Shown here: piece by piece, positions 50,430 through 59,136 of the stretch
Layout of the letters: each line of letters starts with the position of its first letter
Position numbering within the stretch: position 1 is the first letter of the stretch
From: Arthrobacter sp. YN
GTDB lineage: Bacteria; Actinomycetota; Actinomycetes; Actinomycetales; Micrococcaceae
Direction of reading: 5' to 3'
NCBI RefSeq assembly: GCF_002224285.1
Contig: NZ_CP022436.1
Location: forward strand, 4,154,001-4,218,000
Length of the DNA: 64,000 nt
Translations under genes and position numbers: made by a program
Notes under the pieces: model-generated
Told to the model about the DNA's origin: nothing
What the model saw: only the letters and a program-made list of their open reading frames with translations
Databases searched by the model: none

Positions 50430-52718
50430 CTAGGAGCGGACAGTCATGCTCGGATCCAACTGTTCAATACCCTCAGGCGTCACCAGCACCACCCGGGCGG
50501 TGCAGATGTCGTAGAACAACCCCGTGGCCTGCACGCTTCCCGAAGCAAGGGCTGGCCCTGTGACGGGGTGGTCCTCCAGCTTCCGGAGCTGCAGGGCAAT
50601 GTTCACCATGCTCAGCTGGTCCAGCCTGCTGTAGCCCTCGGCCTCGGCCGCGCGGGCAACAGGATGGCCGGCGAGCAACGCCGAGTAGCTGGGACGCGCG
50701 TGCTCCAGCCAGGCATCGAAGCCGGCACCCAAGGCAGGTGCAGAACCCTCGGCATCAGCAATGACGGCCTTCATGGCACCACAGTTGGAGTGGCCGCAGA
50801 TGACGATTGAGTCCACGGACAGCGCCTTGACCGCGAAGGACAGGGTGGAGTCGATGGAGGCGTCCCTGCCATCGCTGCACACCACGTTGCCAATGTTGCG
50901 GAGCGTGAGGAGGTCACCCGGTCCGCTGCTGGTAATCAGGTTCGGGTTGACGCGGGAATCGACGCACGCCACGAAGAGGGTGTCCGGGTTCTGGCTTTCG
51001 GTGAGCTCCTGAACCAGGGGCCGGACCTTGTCTGCGTGCCGGCGATGGTACTTGTCGATGCCCAGGAGGATGGACCGCAGCAGCGGCGGCTGCCCGCCGT
51101 CGTCGTCCGCTGTTGGACCGTCACCGGGCGGCAGCCAGGACGTGCGCGGCGGAAGCGGGAATTCACGCGGGTCCTGCCGCTGGGGAGTGTTGTCCTCGGC
51201 GTCGGTGAAGGCGGTGGTTCCGTGTTCCTCTAGCACCACGGAGGCGCCGGTGTTGCGGTGCTGCTTCTGCCAGGCCACCAACGCTTCGCGGAAGGCGTGG
51301 TCCAGGTAATCGGCGTTGAGTTCCACCACGGCGTCCTGGCCTTCGGGCACTGAGTGGAGGACGCGGTTGAGCCGGGGCAGCGCGAAGAAGCTGCACGATC
51401 CGGCGATGACAACGCGCCACGGCAGGTCCGGGCCGGCGGGCGCATGGGCGTTGATCTGCGCCCGGAGAACCCTCCACAGCACGCAGAGGGCGGCGAGGGC
51501 CAGACCGATCATGACGCCTTCGAGCAAGTTGAGGACCACGACGCACACCAGGGTGACGCTGTACACCAGGAGCTCGCCGGTGCGGAGGCTGGTCCGGATG
51601 TCGGCAACCTTGATGAGCTTCGCGCCGATGACCAGCAGGAGGCCGGCCAGCACGGACAGCGGAATGAGTTGGATGAGCCCGGCGAACAGTGCGGAGAAGA
51701 CGAGGACCCAGACGCCGTGCAGGATGGCGGAGGTGCGGCTCGCGGCGCCCGCTTCAACGTTGGTGGCGCTGCGGACAATCACGCCGGTCACCGGGAGTCC
51801 GCCGAGCATGCCGGAGACGACGTTCGCGGAGCCTTGGCCCACCAGTTCACGGTTGAGATTGGTGCGGGAACCGCCGTGCATTTTGTCGACGGCCACGGCT
51901 GACAGGAGCGATTCGATGCTCGCGATCAGGGCCACCGTAATGACGGCCATGCCCGCTGCGCGCCAGTTGCCGTCGGGCAGGCTTGGGAGGGCGATGGCGT
52001 CGAAAATGGATCCGCTGAAACTGATGCGCTCAACGTTTGGAGCCACTGCAGCGGACAGGGCGGTGACGGCGACGACGGCGGCAAGCGGACCCGGCACTTT
52101 TCGCACGGCTGCCGGCAAGTACTTCCAGGCAATCAGGATCGCGACAACGGCAAGCCCCAGCAACGCCGAGTGCAGCTCCACGTTGGTAATGGCCGCCGGC
52201 AGTGCGGTCAGGTTTTCGACGGCGGACCCAGCAGCTTGGCCGCCGAGCAGCACGTGGAGTTGCTGCAGGATGATGGTGATGCCAATGCCCGCGAGCATCG
52301 CCTTGACCACCACGGGCGACACTGCCAGCGCGGCCCGGCCAATGCGGCTGACACCCATGAGTAACTGCACGACGCCGGCACCGACTGTAATGGCACACGT
52401 CACCGCCCAGCCGAATTCGTCCACAAGACCGGCGACGACGACGGTCAGGCCGGCAGCGGGGCCGCTCACCTGCAGTGGGGACCCGCCCAGGCTGCCGGCA
52501 ACGATTCCGCCGACAGCTGCGGCGATGAGGCCGGCCATGACGGGGGCTCCGGAGGCGGCGGCAATACCCAGCGACAGTGGGAGTGCCACGAGGAAGACTA
52601 CGAGGGACGCGGGAAGGTCGGCGCCGAGGTTGCTGAGGAAACTTGGCTTGGCTGCACCTTTGCCCGGCGGACTGTGTGAGTCGGCGGGCACGGTAGCGGA
52701 ATCGTTGGGCTGCGGCAT
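50430..52718 (-). CDS. SulP family anion transporter fused to beta-carbonic anhydrase
   Basis: 762 residues. The first 410 form a SulP transporter (LGADLPASLVVFLVALPLSL, GSPLQVSGPAAGLTVVVAGL, GGLPVTGVIVRSATNVEAGA) with about 11 helices; a short STAS-like stretch (VVELNADYLDHAFREALVAW) follows. After an acidic linker the beta-carbonic anhydrase begins near residue 540: FVACVDSRVNPNLITSSGPG has the Cys-Asp-Arg zinc site and ICGHSNCGAMKAV the His-x-x-Cys. Such fusions couple bicarbonate transport to CO2 hydration. ATG at 52718 has AAGGAAC upstream. The gene is alone between two hairpins. Confidence 0.94.
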   Translation of the reverse strand: MPQPNDSATVPADSHSPPGKGAAKPSFLSNLGADLPASLVVFLVALPLSLGIAAASGAPVMAGLIAAAVGGIVAGSLGGSPLQVSGPAAGLTVVVAGLVDEFGWAVTCAITVGAGVVQLLMGVSRIGRAALAVSPVVVKAMLAGIGITIILQQLHVLLGGQAAGSAVENLTALPAAITNVELHSALLGLAVVAILIAWKYLPAAVRKVPGPLAAVVAVTALSAAVAPNVERISFSGSIFDAIALPSLPDGNWRAAGMAVITVALIASIESLLSAVAVDKMHGGSRTNLNRELVGQGSANVVSGMLGGLPVTGVIVRSATNVEAGAASRTSAILHGVWVLVFSALFAGLIQLIPLSVLAGLLLVIGAKLIKVADIRTSLRTGELLVYSVTLVCVVVLNLLEGVMIGLALAALCVLWRVLRAQINAHAPAGPDLPWRVVIAGSCSFFALPRLNRVLHSVPEGQDAVVELNADYLDHAFREALVAWQKQHRNTGASVVLEEHGTTAFTDAEDNTPQRQDPREFPLPPRTSWLPPGDGPTADDDGGQPPLLRSILLGIDKYHRRHADKVRPLVQELTESQNPDTLFVACVDSRVNPNLITSSGPGDLLTLRNIGNVVCSDGRDASIDSTLSFAVKALSVDSIVICGHSNCGAMKAVIADAEGSAPALGAGFDAWLEHARPSYSALLAGHPVARAAEAEGYSRLDQLSMVNIALQLRKLEDHPVTGPALASGSVQATGLFYDICTARVVLVTPEGIEQLDPSMTVRS

Positions 52719-52765
52719 GGGGTTCCTTGAGCTTGGGAATGCTGACCCTTCCAAGCTACGGAACC

Positions 52766-52782
52766 TGTCACCGTTAATGACA
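52766..52782. promoter_or_regulatory. TGTCA-N7-TGACA inverted repeat upstream of SulP gene
   Basis: A perfect 5-bp inverted repeat with a 7-base spacer 48 bases before the SulP start codon, followed by two GTGACA copies within the next 20 bases. The spacing resembles CRP/FNR-family sites but the half-site differs from TGTGA. The binding protein is unknown. Confidence 0.3.
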
Positions 52783-52993
52783 ACAAGATGTGACAAGCGT
52801 GACAAAAGCTGTGAAGATGCGCTTCATGTTGGGACCCATGGGAACTTTCGCGGGGGTGGAGTGCGTTGGGGCGTTCCGGATCGTGAGCCCCGCCTGCGCA
52901 ACAATGCGGCGCAGATCACAAGCCGACCCGTGCGGACTGTAGGATTCGCTGGGTGAAGCGATAGTCGCGCATTGGATTTTGGGGGTTGGGCCA

Positions 52994-54190
52994 TTGGCTG
53001 CTCTGGGTAGGTCTTTGTCTTTCAGCAGCGGCGTCGGTCGGTACCTGACTGCCGCATTTCTGGCAGTGATCACTGCGGTGACGGTCCTGATGGCACCGGG
53101 GGTCCAACAGGCTAAAGCCGATACCCTCACGGATCACATCGTCAAAGCCAGCAACCCCAGTGACGTTGCAGTCAATGCCACGACCAACAGGACGTACGTC
53201 GCGAACCGGTATGGGAAATCCGTTGCTGTCATCGACGGCGCCACTTCGGCGACGAGGTCGATCGTGGTGGCAGACTACCCCGAGAGCATAGCCATCAATG
53301 AGAAGACCAACAAAATATACGTCTCTCATTCCGCCAGCTATACAATTACCGTGATTGACGGGGCAACGGAAGCAACGAAAAGAATTTCCACAGTTGGCCA
53401 ACCGGGCAAAATGGTTATAAATCAGACCACCAATGAGGTGTATGTCGCCAATGAAGAATCAACAGGCGGCGTCTATATCATCAACGGAGCCAGCATGGCC
53501 GTCACCCAGATTCCAATTTATGGGGATATCAGAAATCTCGTAATTAATGAGTCAAGCAACAAGCTCTATGCCACCGCCTGGGACAGCAGCAAAGTGGCCA
53601 TCCTGGATGGGATCAGTAAAACAGTCACCCAGATTGACCTGGGTACGCCGGCACAGTCAGTGGTCCTGAACCCCGCTACGAAAATGGTCTACTTCAGCTG
53701 TCCGGAAGCCAAGGCATTTGCCGTCCTCAACGGGCAGACTAACCAAATATCCATGATTCCCACCGGGTCGAACGCCCGCCCGGGCGTCATGGCTATCAAC
53801 CGCCAAACCAACATGGTTTATGCAGCGGACGAAGACAACCAATATCTGACAGCACTCGATGCGACAGCCAGGACTGTCGTCAATACGCCGACTGAGCGCA
53901 CCCATTACCTCAGCATTGCCGTCAATGAGGTCACCAATAAGGTTTATGCCTCTGACTATTACCAGTACCGGGTGACCGTCTTCGACACTAAGGCAACGGT
54001 CCTCGGGCACGTACAGGGTTTTAATAACCCCGAGACTCTGGCGATTAATCAAAACACCAACACGATCTACGTTGCCGATCGCGGTGCAAGTCAGATCCGG
54101 ACCATCGATGGAAGAAACGTCGCCCCCGCATTCACGTCGGTCCTCCCCCGAAAACCGGCTCTGTGGGGGCTCGATACCACCATGAGATGA
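52994..54190 (+). CDS. YVTN beta-propeller protein 2, N-terminal part (frame broken at 3' end)
   Basis: Paralogue of the protein at 43760-45865. A signal peptide (TAAFLAVITAVTVLMAPGVQ and AKA) precedes about nine blades such as AVNATTNRTYVANRYGKSVA and AINEKTNKIYVSHSASYTIT up to IRTIDGRNVAPAFTS near residue 380. There the frame fails: the expected Ig and FG-GAP domains are encoded in the next frame from about 54142. Comparing with the intact paralogue, one base is missing at about 54140-54142, so the last 13 codons to the TGA at 54188 are out of frame. TTG at 52994 has GGGGG eight bases upstream, as in the paralogue; TTG 52979 is also open. A/T-rich blade codons contrast with neighbours. Confidence 0.75.
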   Translation: MAALGRSLSFSSGVGRYLTAAFLAVITAVTVLMAPGVQQAKADTLTDHIVKASNPSDVAVNATTNRTYVANRYGKSVAVIDGATSATRSIVVADYPESIAINEKTNKIYVSHSASYTITVIDGATEATKRISTVGQPGKMVINQTTNEVYVANEESTGGVYIINGASMAVTQIPIYGDIRNLVINESSNKLYATAWDSSKVAILDGISKTVTQIDLGTPAQSVVLNPATKMVYFSCPEAKAFAVLNGQTNQISMIPTGSNARPGVMAINRQTNMVYAADEDNQYLTALDATARTVVNTPTERTHYLSIAVNEVTNKVYASDYYQYRVTVFDTKATVLGHVQGFNNPETLAINQNTNTIYVADRGASQIRTIDGRNVAPAFTSVLPRKPALWGLDTTMR

Positions 54191-55149
54191 CGGCAAGCGG
54201 CTCCTTGGTACCTCAGTTCAAAGTTGCCAGCGGCGTACTTCCGCCAGGCCTGACGCTGGAGTCACGGAGTCCTGGCGCACTTCTGCATGGCGTGCCCACC
54301 ACTCCAGGGACCTACAATTTCCGCATATCTGCGAGCAACGGTTACGGCCCGGATGCACTGACCCCAACCATCACGATCACCATCAAACCGGCTGATATCA
54401 GGCACGACTTTACCGGCGACAAAAAGCCGGACGTCCTGGCCCGGACCAACAGCGGAGACTTGTGGCTCTATCCCGGCAACGGCAGCGGCGGCTGGCAGTC
54501 GCCATCCAAGGTCGGCCAAGGTTGGAACGTCATGACAGCTCTCGTCTCTCCCGGGGATTTCACGGGTGACGGCAAAGCCGATGTACTGGCCCGTGACAGC
54601 AACGGAGTCTTGTGGCTATATCCAGGTAACGGCCAAGGAGGCTGGCAAGCCAGGCTGCAAGTAGGCCAAGGCTGGAACGCCATGACCGCCATCACGGGAA
54701 TTGGTGATCTTGACCTGGATGGGAATGCCGACGTCGCTGCCCGCGACAGTTCCGGACAGTTGTGGCAGTATCGCGGCAACGGCCGGGGCGGCTGGCTAAC
54801 CCAGGAGATGGCTGGCAGAGACCTCAATGGCATGAACTTTATCTCCGGCCCCGGAGACATCACGAAGGACGGTACCCAGGATTTGGTGACCCGTGACACC
54901 AACGGAACGCTCTGGAGTTTCAATGGCTATGCGCAATCATCCTTTGGCTGGGGCATCCAAGTTGGCTGGGGCTGGAATGCCATGACTGCCATAGCCACTC
55001 CAGGCGACTTCAACGGCGACGGCAACGTGGATCTCCTGGCCCGCGACTCCGCCGGCGCACTCTGGCTCTACCCCGGTAACGGCAAGCAGCGCTGGCTCCC
55101 CCGGGTCCAGGTCGGCTCCGGTTGGAACGTCATGAACACCATCATCTAG
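54163..55149 (+). CDS. Ig-like/FG-GAP repeat protein 2, C-terminal part of the broken gene
   Basis: This frame continues the 52994-54190 protein. In it, from 54142, PPPKTGSVGARYHHEMTASG aligns with PPSGGTVGVPFSFTFKASGS of the paralogue, and the He_PIG domain (GVLPPGLTLESRSPGALLHG, SNGYGPDAL) is followed by five or six FG-GAP repeats: DFTGDKKPDVLARTNSGDLW, GDFTGDGKADVLARDSNGVL, WLYPGNGQGGW. The annotated GTG at 54163 lies inside the Ig domain and has no ribosome site, so independent translation is doubtful. Either the two parts are one gene with a sequencing error, or the second paralogue is inactivated. Confidence 0.72.
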   Translation: MGARYHHEMTASGSLVPQFKVASGVLPPGLTLESRSPGALLHGVPTTPGTYNFRISASNGYGPDALTPTITITIKPADIRHDFTGDKKPDVLARTNSGDLWLYPGNGSGGWQSPSKVGQGWNVMTALVSPGDFTGDGKADVLARDSNGVLWLYPGNGQGGWQARLQVGQGWNAMTAITGIGDLDLDGNADVAARDSSGQLWQYRGNGRGGWLTQEMAGRDLNGMNFISGPGDITKDGTQDLVTRDTNGTLWSFNGYAQSSFGWGIQVGWGWNAMTAIATPGDFNGDGNVDLLARDSAGALWLYPGNGKQRWLPRVQVGSGWNVMNTII

Positions 55150-55179
55150 AGTCCAGAACCACAACACGCAAATCACCAA

Positions 55180-55210
55180 GAACGACGGCGGCAACCACCC
55201 GCCGTCGTTC
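55180..55210 (+). terminator. Terminator-like hairpin after propeller protein 2
   Basis: GAACGACGGCGG (55180-55191) and CCGCCGTCGTTC (55199-55210) form a perfect 12-bp stem with a 7-base loop, followed by TCTTGCCC. The T-run is weak but position and stem are good. Confidence 0.7.
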
Positions 55211-55232
55211 TCTTGCCCTCCACACGCATAAC

Positions 55233-55249
55233 CTAAGGCTCCTTAGAAT
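55233..55249 (+). promoter_or_regulatory. Palindrome and -10-like element before acyl-CoA dehydrogenase gene
   Basis: CTAAGG-CT-CCTTAG (55233-55246) is a perfect 14-bp palindrome, and TAGAAT (55244-55249) overlaps its end and could be the -10 box of a short-leader promoter, the ATG being at 55262. Half of the palindrome resembles DtxR/IdeR iron boxes, but the match is partial. Confidence 0.35.
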
Positions 55250-55261
55250 AGGCTTGGGATT

Positions 55262-56350
55262 ATGAGCGACTCCGAAGCCCAGCCAGTACGCATCAGTTCC
55301 GAACCTGTCCAGCTCCAAGCCCTCGAGCCCATGCTGGAAAAGGTGCGGGAAGCTGTGGGCGATGTCCCTGCTCTGCTTGCCATCGCTACGGAGATCGGGA
55401 TGACGGCCCCCAAGCCCGGCGAAGGAAATACCGCCAAGCTCTGGGAACTGCTGGCATCCGTCACAGCCGTGGACGTGGCCGCCGGACGGGCGCTCGAACC
55501 ACACCTGGATGCCGTGGCCATCCTCGCCCAAGCCGCCGACCCCACCACGCCGGAGGGTGCTTGGGGAGTCTTCGCCGCGGAGGGCCCCGGCCTGAAGCTG
55601 GAGGCCAAGCGCGACGACGCCGGCAACTACGTCCTCAACGGGTCCAAACCCTGGTGCTCGCTCGCGGCCCAACTGGATGGCGCAGTGATCACGGCCCACA
55701 CCGAGGACAACAGCCGGGCCGCATTTGCCGTGAACCTGAAGCATCCCGGGGTTACCTGCGAAACACCCCAATGGACCAGCCGTGGGCTCCAGGAAATCCC
55801 GAGCGGCACCGTCCACTTCGACCAAGTCCCTGCAACCCCGGTCGGCGGCGAAGGCTGGTACTTCTCACGTGCCGGTTTCGCCTGGGGCGGCATGGGCGTT
55901 GCCGCGTGCTGGCTCGGCGGAGCAGTTGCCGTGGCCAGGGATTTCAGGAGCGCACTGGCCAAGGGCGCGGACAGCGGCAGGGAACCGGACCAGATCGCCC
56001 TCGCCTCCTTGGGTGAGGTGGACAGGATCATCACGTCCGTCACCGGGTACCTGGCCCAAGCGGCAGAGCAAATCGACGCCGGTGGGCTGGACGACCGCGA
56101 CGAAGACCCCACAGATCCAAGCAGCCCCAGCGCGTGGAGCGAAGCCCTGCGCATTCGCGGAACGGTTGCAGCCGCCGTCGAGCGCGTCCAAACAGTGGTG
56201 ACGCAGAACCTCGGTCCCGCGCCGCTGGCGTTCAATGAAGGGTATGGAAAGCGCATGGCCGATCTCTCGCTGTACATCCGGCAGCACCACGCCATGCGGG
56301 ACGACGCCCAGCTTGGCGCGCTGACGCTGAAGGGAGAACGCCAGTGGTGA
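55262..56350 (+). CDS. Acyl-CoA dehydrogenase family flavoprotein
   Basis: 362 residues. The middle domain is recognisable in WGVFAAEGPGLKLEAKRDDA, YVLNGSKPWCSLAAQLDGAV and LKHPGVTCETPQWTSRGLQE, and the C-terminal helical domain carries AGFAWGGMGVAACWLGGAVA. It is a diverged acyl-CoA dehydrogenase, about 20-40 residues shorter than classical members, and a clear catalytic glutamate cannot be assigned by eye. It heads an operon: the PIG-L/methyltransferase gene overlaps its last 7 bases and a GT2 gene follows. This context suggests unsaturation or oxidation of a lipid or amino-sugar conjugate instead of beta-oxidation. Confidence 0.85.
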   Translation: MSDSEAQPVRISSEPVQLQALEPMLEKVREAVGDVPALLAIATEIGMTAPKPGEGNTAKLWELLASVTAVDVAAGRALEPHLDAVAILAQAADPTTPEGAWGVFAAEGPGLKLEAKRDDAGNYVLNGSKPWCSLAAQLDGAVITAHTEDNSRAAFAVNLKHPGVTCETPQWTSRGLQEIPSGTVHFDQVPATPVGGEGWYFSRAGFAWGGMGVAACWLGGAVAVARDFRSALAKGADSGREPDQIALASLGEVDRIITSVTGYLAQAAEQIDAGGLDDRDEDPTDPSSPSAWSEALRIRGTVAAAVERVQTVVTQNLGPAPLAFNEGYGKRMADLSLYIRQHHAMRDDAQLGALTLKGERQW

Positions 56351-57701
56351 CCTTTTCCCACACTGACACCGGAACGTCGGAGCAGGAATGGGCAGCGTCG
56401 GGAGTGGCCGCCCTCCCCGAACTGCCGCTGGATACAGCAGAACTTGCGGCCAGGAAGTTCGTTGTCCTGGCCGCGCACCCGGACGACGAATCACTCGGGC
56501 CGGCGGCTTCCTGGCCAGACTGCACGCAGCCGGCGCAGCAGTCGACATGATCCTGTGCACCGCAGGCGAGGCATCGCATCCAGACTCGCCAACCACGACG
56601 CCGGAACAGCTTGCCGCTGTCAGGCTCACGGAGTTCGACACTGCGTTGTCAGGGCTGGCGCCCAGCGCGACGTGGCGGTTTCTGGAACTCCCCGACGGAC
56701 AGTTGGCTGCCAACGCTGACCGTATTGGTGCGGCAATTCGCGAGAGCATCGCGGGGCGAGCGGCGGAGGAAGTAGTGATCGTGGCTCCCTACCGTGCCGA
56801 CGGCCATACGGACCACGACACCCTTGGCACGGTCGCCGCGGACCTTGCCACACAAAACGCCTACGGGCTCCTGGAATACCCCATTTGGTACTGGTTGTGG
56901 GCAGGAACTGAGGACACCACCTGGAATGGTTGGGTCCGCGTGCCCCTGAGCCAAGAAGAACAACAGACCAAGGCCAAAGCAATGCACGCCCACGTCTCGC
57001 AAACAGAGCCGCTGTCCGGACAACCGGGCGACGAGACTTTGCTTTCCGGGACGTTTCTGGAGCACTTCGAGCGGCCGTGGGAAACGTTCGCCTGGCATCC
57101 CTCCACAGCTGGGAGCAACAGCGCAGCAGATGCGGAACGCATCTTCGACGAAGTCCATTCAAGGGAAGAGGATCCGTGGAGCTACACCACCAGCTGGTAC
57201 GAACGCCGTAAGAGGGCGCTGACCCTGGCGGCCTTGCCCGAGGAAAGCTACGAGTCCGGGTTGGAACTGGGCTGCTCCATCGGCACGCTCAGCGAGGAGC
57301 TGGCCCAGCGTTGCCGGACATTCCTGGGAGTGGACGCCAGCAGCGCGGCCTTGGCCCAGGCAGCGGAGCGCCTGGCGAACTACCCGTCAGCGGAGATCAA
57401 GCACCTCACCATGCCGCATGAATGGCCTGACGGCACGTTCGACCTGGTGGTGCTGTCCGAGACGGGTTACTACCTGTCGCCGGAAGAGCTCACCCAACTG
57501 CTGACAAGAATCCAAGCCTCAACTACGCCGGGCGGAACATTGCTTCTGTGCCACTGGCGGCACCCGATCTCGGGCTGGAAACTGGACGCGGAATCAGTTC
57601 ACTCCATGGCACGCACCCACCTCGGCTGGCCCGCGCACGGGCTCTACCAGGAGAAGGACTTCATGCTGGAAGTCCTGGTGGCACCGGATAGTTCGCCATG
57701 A
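56344..57701 (+). pseudogene. PIG-L deacetylase/SAM methyltransferase fusion, frameshifted
   Basis: From GTG 56344 the frame reads to LAARKFVVLAAHPDDESLG, the PIG-L/LmbE zinc motif (AHPDDE), then becomes nonsense and stops at 56550. The expected continuation AGGFLARLHAAGAAVDMILC, CTAGEASHPDSP and APYRADGHTDHDTLG is in the frame starting at 56499, so one base is missing at about 56497-56499. This frame runs to 57701: deacetylase domain to about residue 245, then a NodS-like methyltransferase with LELGCSIGTLSEELAQRCRT and LVVLSETGYYLSPEELTQLL. The intact protein would have about 450 residues. It overlaps the genes on both sides by 7 and 4 bases, which argues that the gene was recently intact or is intact and miscalled. 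Confidence 0.85.
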
Positions 57702-58459
57702 CCCACCCACAGCAGCCAAGCATCAGAAACGTGGCGGTAGTAATACCTGCCCACAACGAGGAACAGCGCCTTGGCCGGGCGCTGACCGGGCTGCGCGCCG
57801 CACTGGATACCCTTGGACGCAAACACCCCGGGGTGGACGCCTCGGTCACCGTGGTCCTGGATAACTGCACGGACGGTTCGGCGGCGATCTCCGCTGCGTT
57901 TGGAGCCAAAGATCCCCGCTTTCACAATGTCACCGTGAAGCTCCGCAGCACAGGTGCCAGCCGCGATCATGGCGTCAGGGAAGCCCTGAACCGCCTGCAA
58001 CTCCAGCAGGCTGAACAGTCGGAGGCAACCGTATGGCTCGCCAACACCGACGCCGATTCCACCGTCCCCGGGCACTGGTTGGTGCGGCAGGTCGATCTGG
58101 CCAACGCCGGGGCCGATGCCGTCCTCGGCTCGGTGGAGCCGGACCCCACCGATGTGGATCCGGTATTACTGGGGCGCTGGCTGGAGTTGCACCCCTTCCG
58201 CGAGGACCACTCGCATATCTACGGAGCCAATTTGGGCATCAGGGCCTCGGCCTACCTCACCGCGGGCGGTTTTCCCTTGCTTCGTTCCCACGAGGACCGG
58301 GGTTTGGTGGAGCGGCTTCGTCGGCAAGGTTTCACGGTGACATCTACGGACACCATCCGTGTGGTCACCTCGGGCAGGACACACGCCCGCGCCCCCGAAG
58401 GATTCGGTTCCTACCTCCGGGCTCTCGGCGCCGAGCTTCCGGCCCCCGCCAGCGGCTAA
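57698..58459 (+). CDS. Family 2 glycosyltransferase
   Basis: 253 residues of the GT-A fold. VAVVIPAHNEEQRLGRALTG is the nucleotide-sugar binding start, TVVLDNCTDGSAA the second strand, and WLANTDADSTVPGHWLVRQV holds the metal-binding D-x-D. HSHIYGANLGIRASAYLTAG and the acidic SHEDRGLVERLRRQGF are the acceptor and catalytic-base regions of GT2 enzymes. No membrane helix is present, so it is probably soluble. It starts at ATGA overlapping the methyltransferase stop and ends four bases into the convergent adenylate kinase gene. Third and last gene of the operon. Confidence 0.9.
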   Translation: MTHPQQPSIRNVAVVIPAHNEEQRLGRALTGLRAALDTLGRKHPGVDASVTVVLDNCTDGSAAISAAFGAKDPRFHNVTVKLRSTGASRDHGVREALNRLQLQQAEQSEATVWLANTDADSTVPGHWLVRQVDLANAGADAVLGSVEPDPTDVDPVLLGRWLELHPFREDHSHIYGANLGIRASAYLTAGGFPLLRSHEDRGLVERLRRQGFTVTSTDTIRVVTSGRTHARAPEGFGSYLRALGAELPAPASG

Positions 58460-59034
58460 CCCGCCAGAGCGCCCTCCACCGCAGCTATGGCAGATGCTGT
58501 GATCGCTTCCCGATCGCCGGATCCGTCCACGGACAACAGAATCCCGCGCTTCGAGTAAGCCGTCAGAACCGGCTGGGTCTCGTCCCGGTACAGCTCCAGC
58601 CGACGCTGGATCACGGCTTCGGTGTCATCGCTGCGACCTTGCTCTTGAGCACGGCGGAGCATCCGGGCCAGCAACTCGCTGTCCGAGGCCGTGAGCGCCA
58701 GGACAGCTTCCAAGGGCTGTCCCCGAACCGCGAGCATCTCATCCAAAGCTCCGATCTGGATCACCGTTCGCGGGTAGCCGTCCAACATAAACCCCTCGGC
58801 AGCATCGGATTCTTCCATGCGCTGCTTGAGCATGTCCGTGGTGACGTGGTCCGGCACAAACTCACCCCGGTCCATGAACTCGCCTGCTTCAAGACCGAGG
58901 TCCGTTTTGTCCCGGACATGGGCGCGGAAAAGATCACCCGTGGAAATGGCGGGAATCCCGAAATGCCGCGCAAGGTGCTCCGCCTGCGTGCCTTTGCCGG
59001 AACCGGGAGGGCCCATGATGATCAATCGCGCCAT
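58456..59034 (-). CDS. adk: Adenylate kinase, short-lid type
   Basis: 192 residues: MGPPGSGKGTQAEHLARHF is the P-loop, STGDLFRAHV the AMP-binding segment, GFMLDGYPRT the nucleobase-binding signature and RRLELYRDETQPVLTAY the C-terminal lid-hinge region. The LID is short and lacks the zinc cysteines of long-lid enzymes. The classical adk of actinobacteria lies in the secY-map ribosomal cluster; here there is no ribosomal neighbour, so this may be a second kinase. Its 3' end overlaps the GT2 gene by four bases on the opposite strand. Confidence 0.93.
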   Translation of the reverse strand: MARLIIMGPPGSGKGTQAEHLARHFGIPAISTGDLFRAHVRDKTDLGLEAGEFMDRGEFVPDHVTTDMLKQRMEESDAAEGFMLDGYPRTVIQIGALDEMLAVRGQPLEAVLALTASDSELLARMLRRAQEQGRSDDTEAVIQRRLELYRDETQPVLTAYSKRGILLSVDGSGDREAITASAIAAVEGALAG

Positions 59035-59077
59035 GTCACTGGTCCGTTTCGAAAGGCGGGCGGGACTTAAACAATAC

Positions 59078-59112
59078 GCCGACGACGGCGGGAGGCGCCC
59101 GTCGTCGTCGGC
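59078..59112. terminator. Terminator-like hairpin between ArsR-SRPBCC operon and adk
   Basis: GCCGACGACG (59078-59087) and CGTCGTCGGC (59103-59112) form a 10-bp stem. On the minus strand GTATTGTTT follows, and on the plus strand TTCTTTTA, so either direction has T-rich sequence. Its place after the SRPBCC stop (59137) fits termination of the minus-strand ArsR-SRPBCC transcript. Confidence 0.7.
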
Positions 59113-59136
59113 TTCTTTTAGCGTCCGGTTCAGTTC

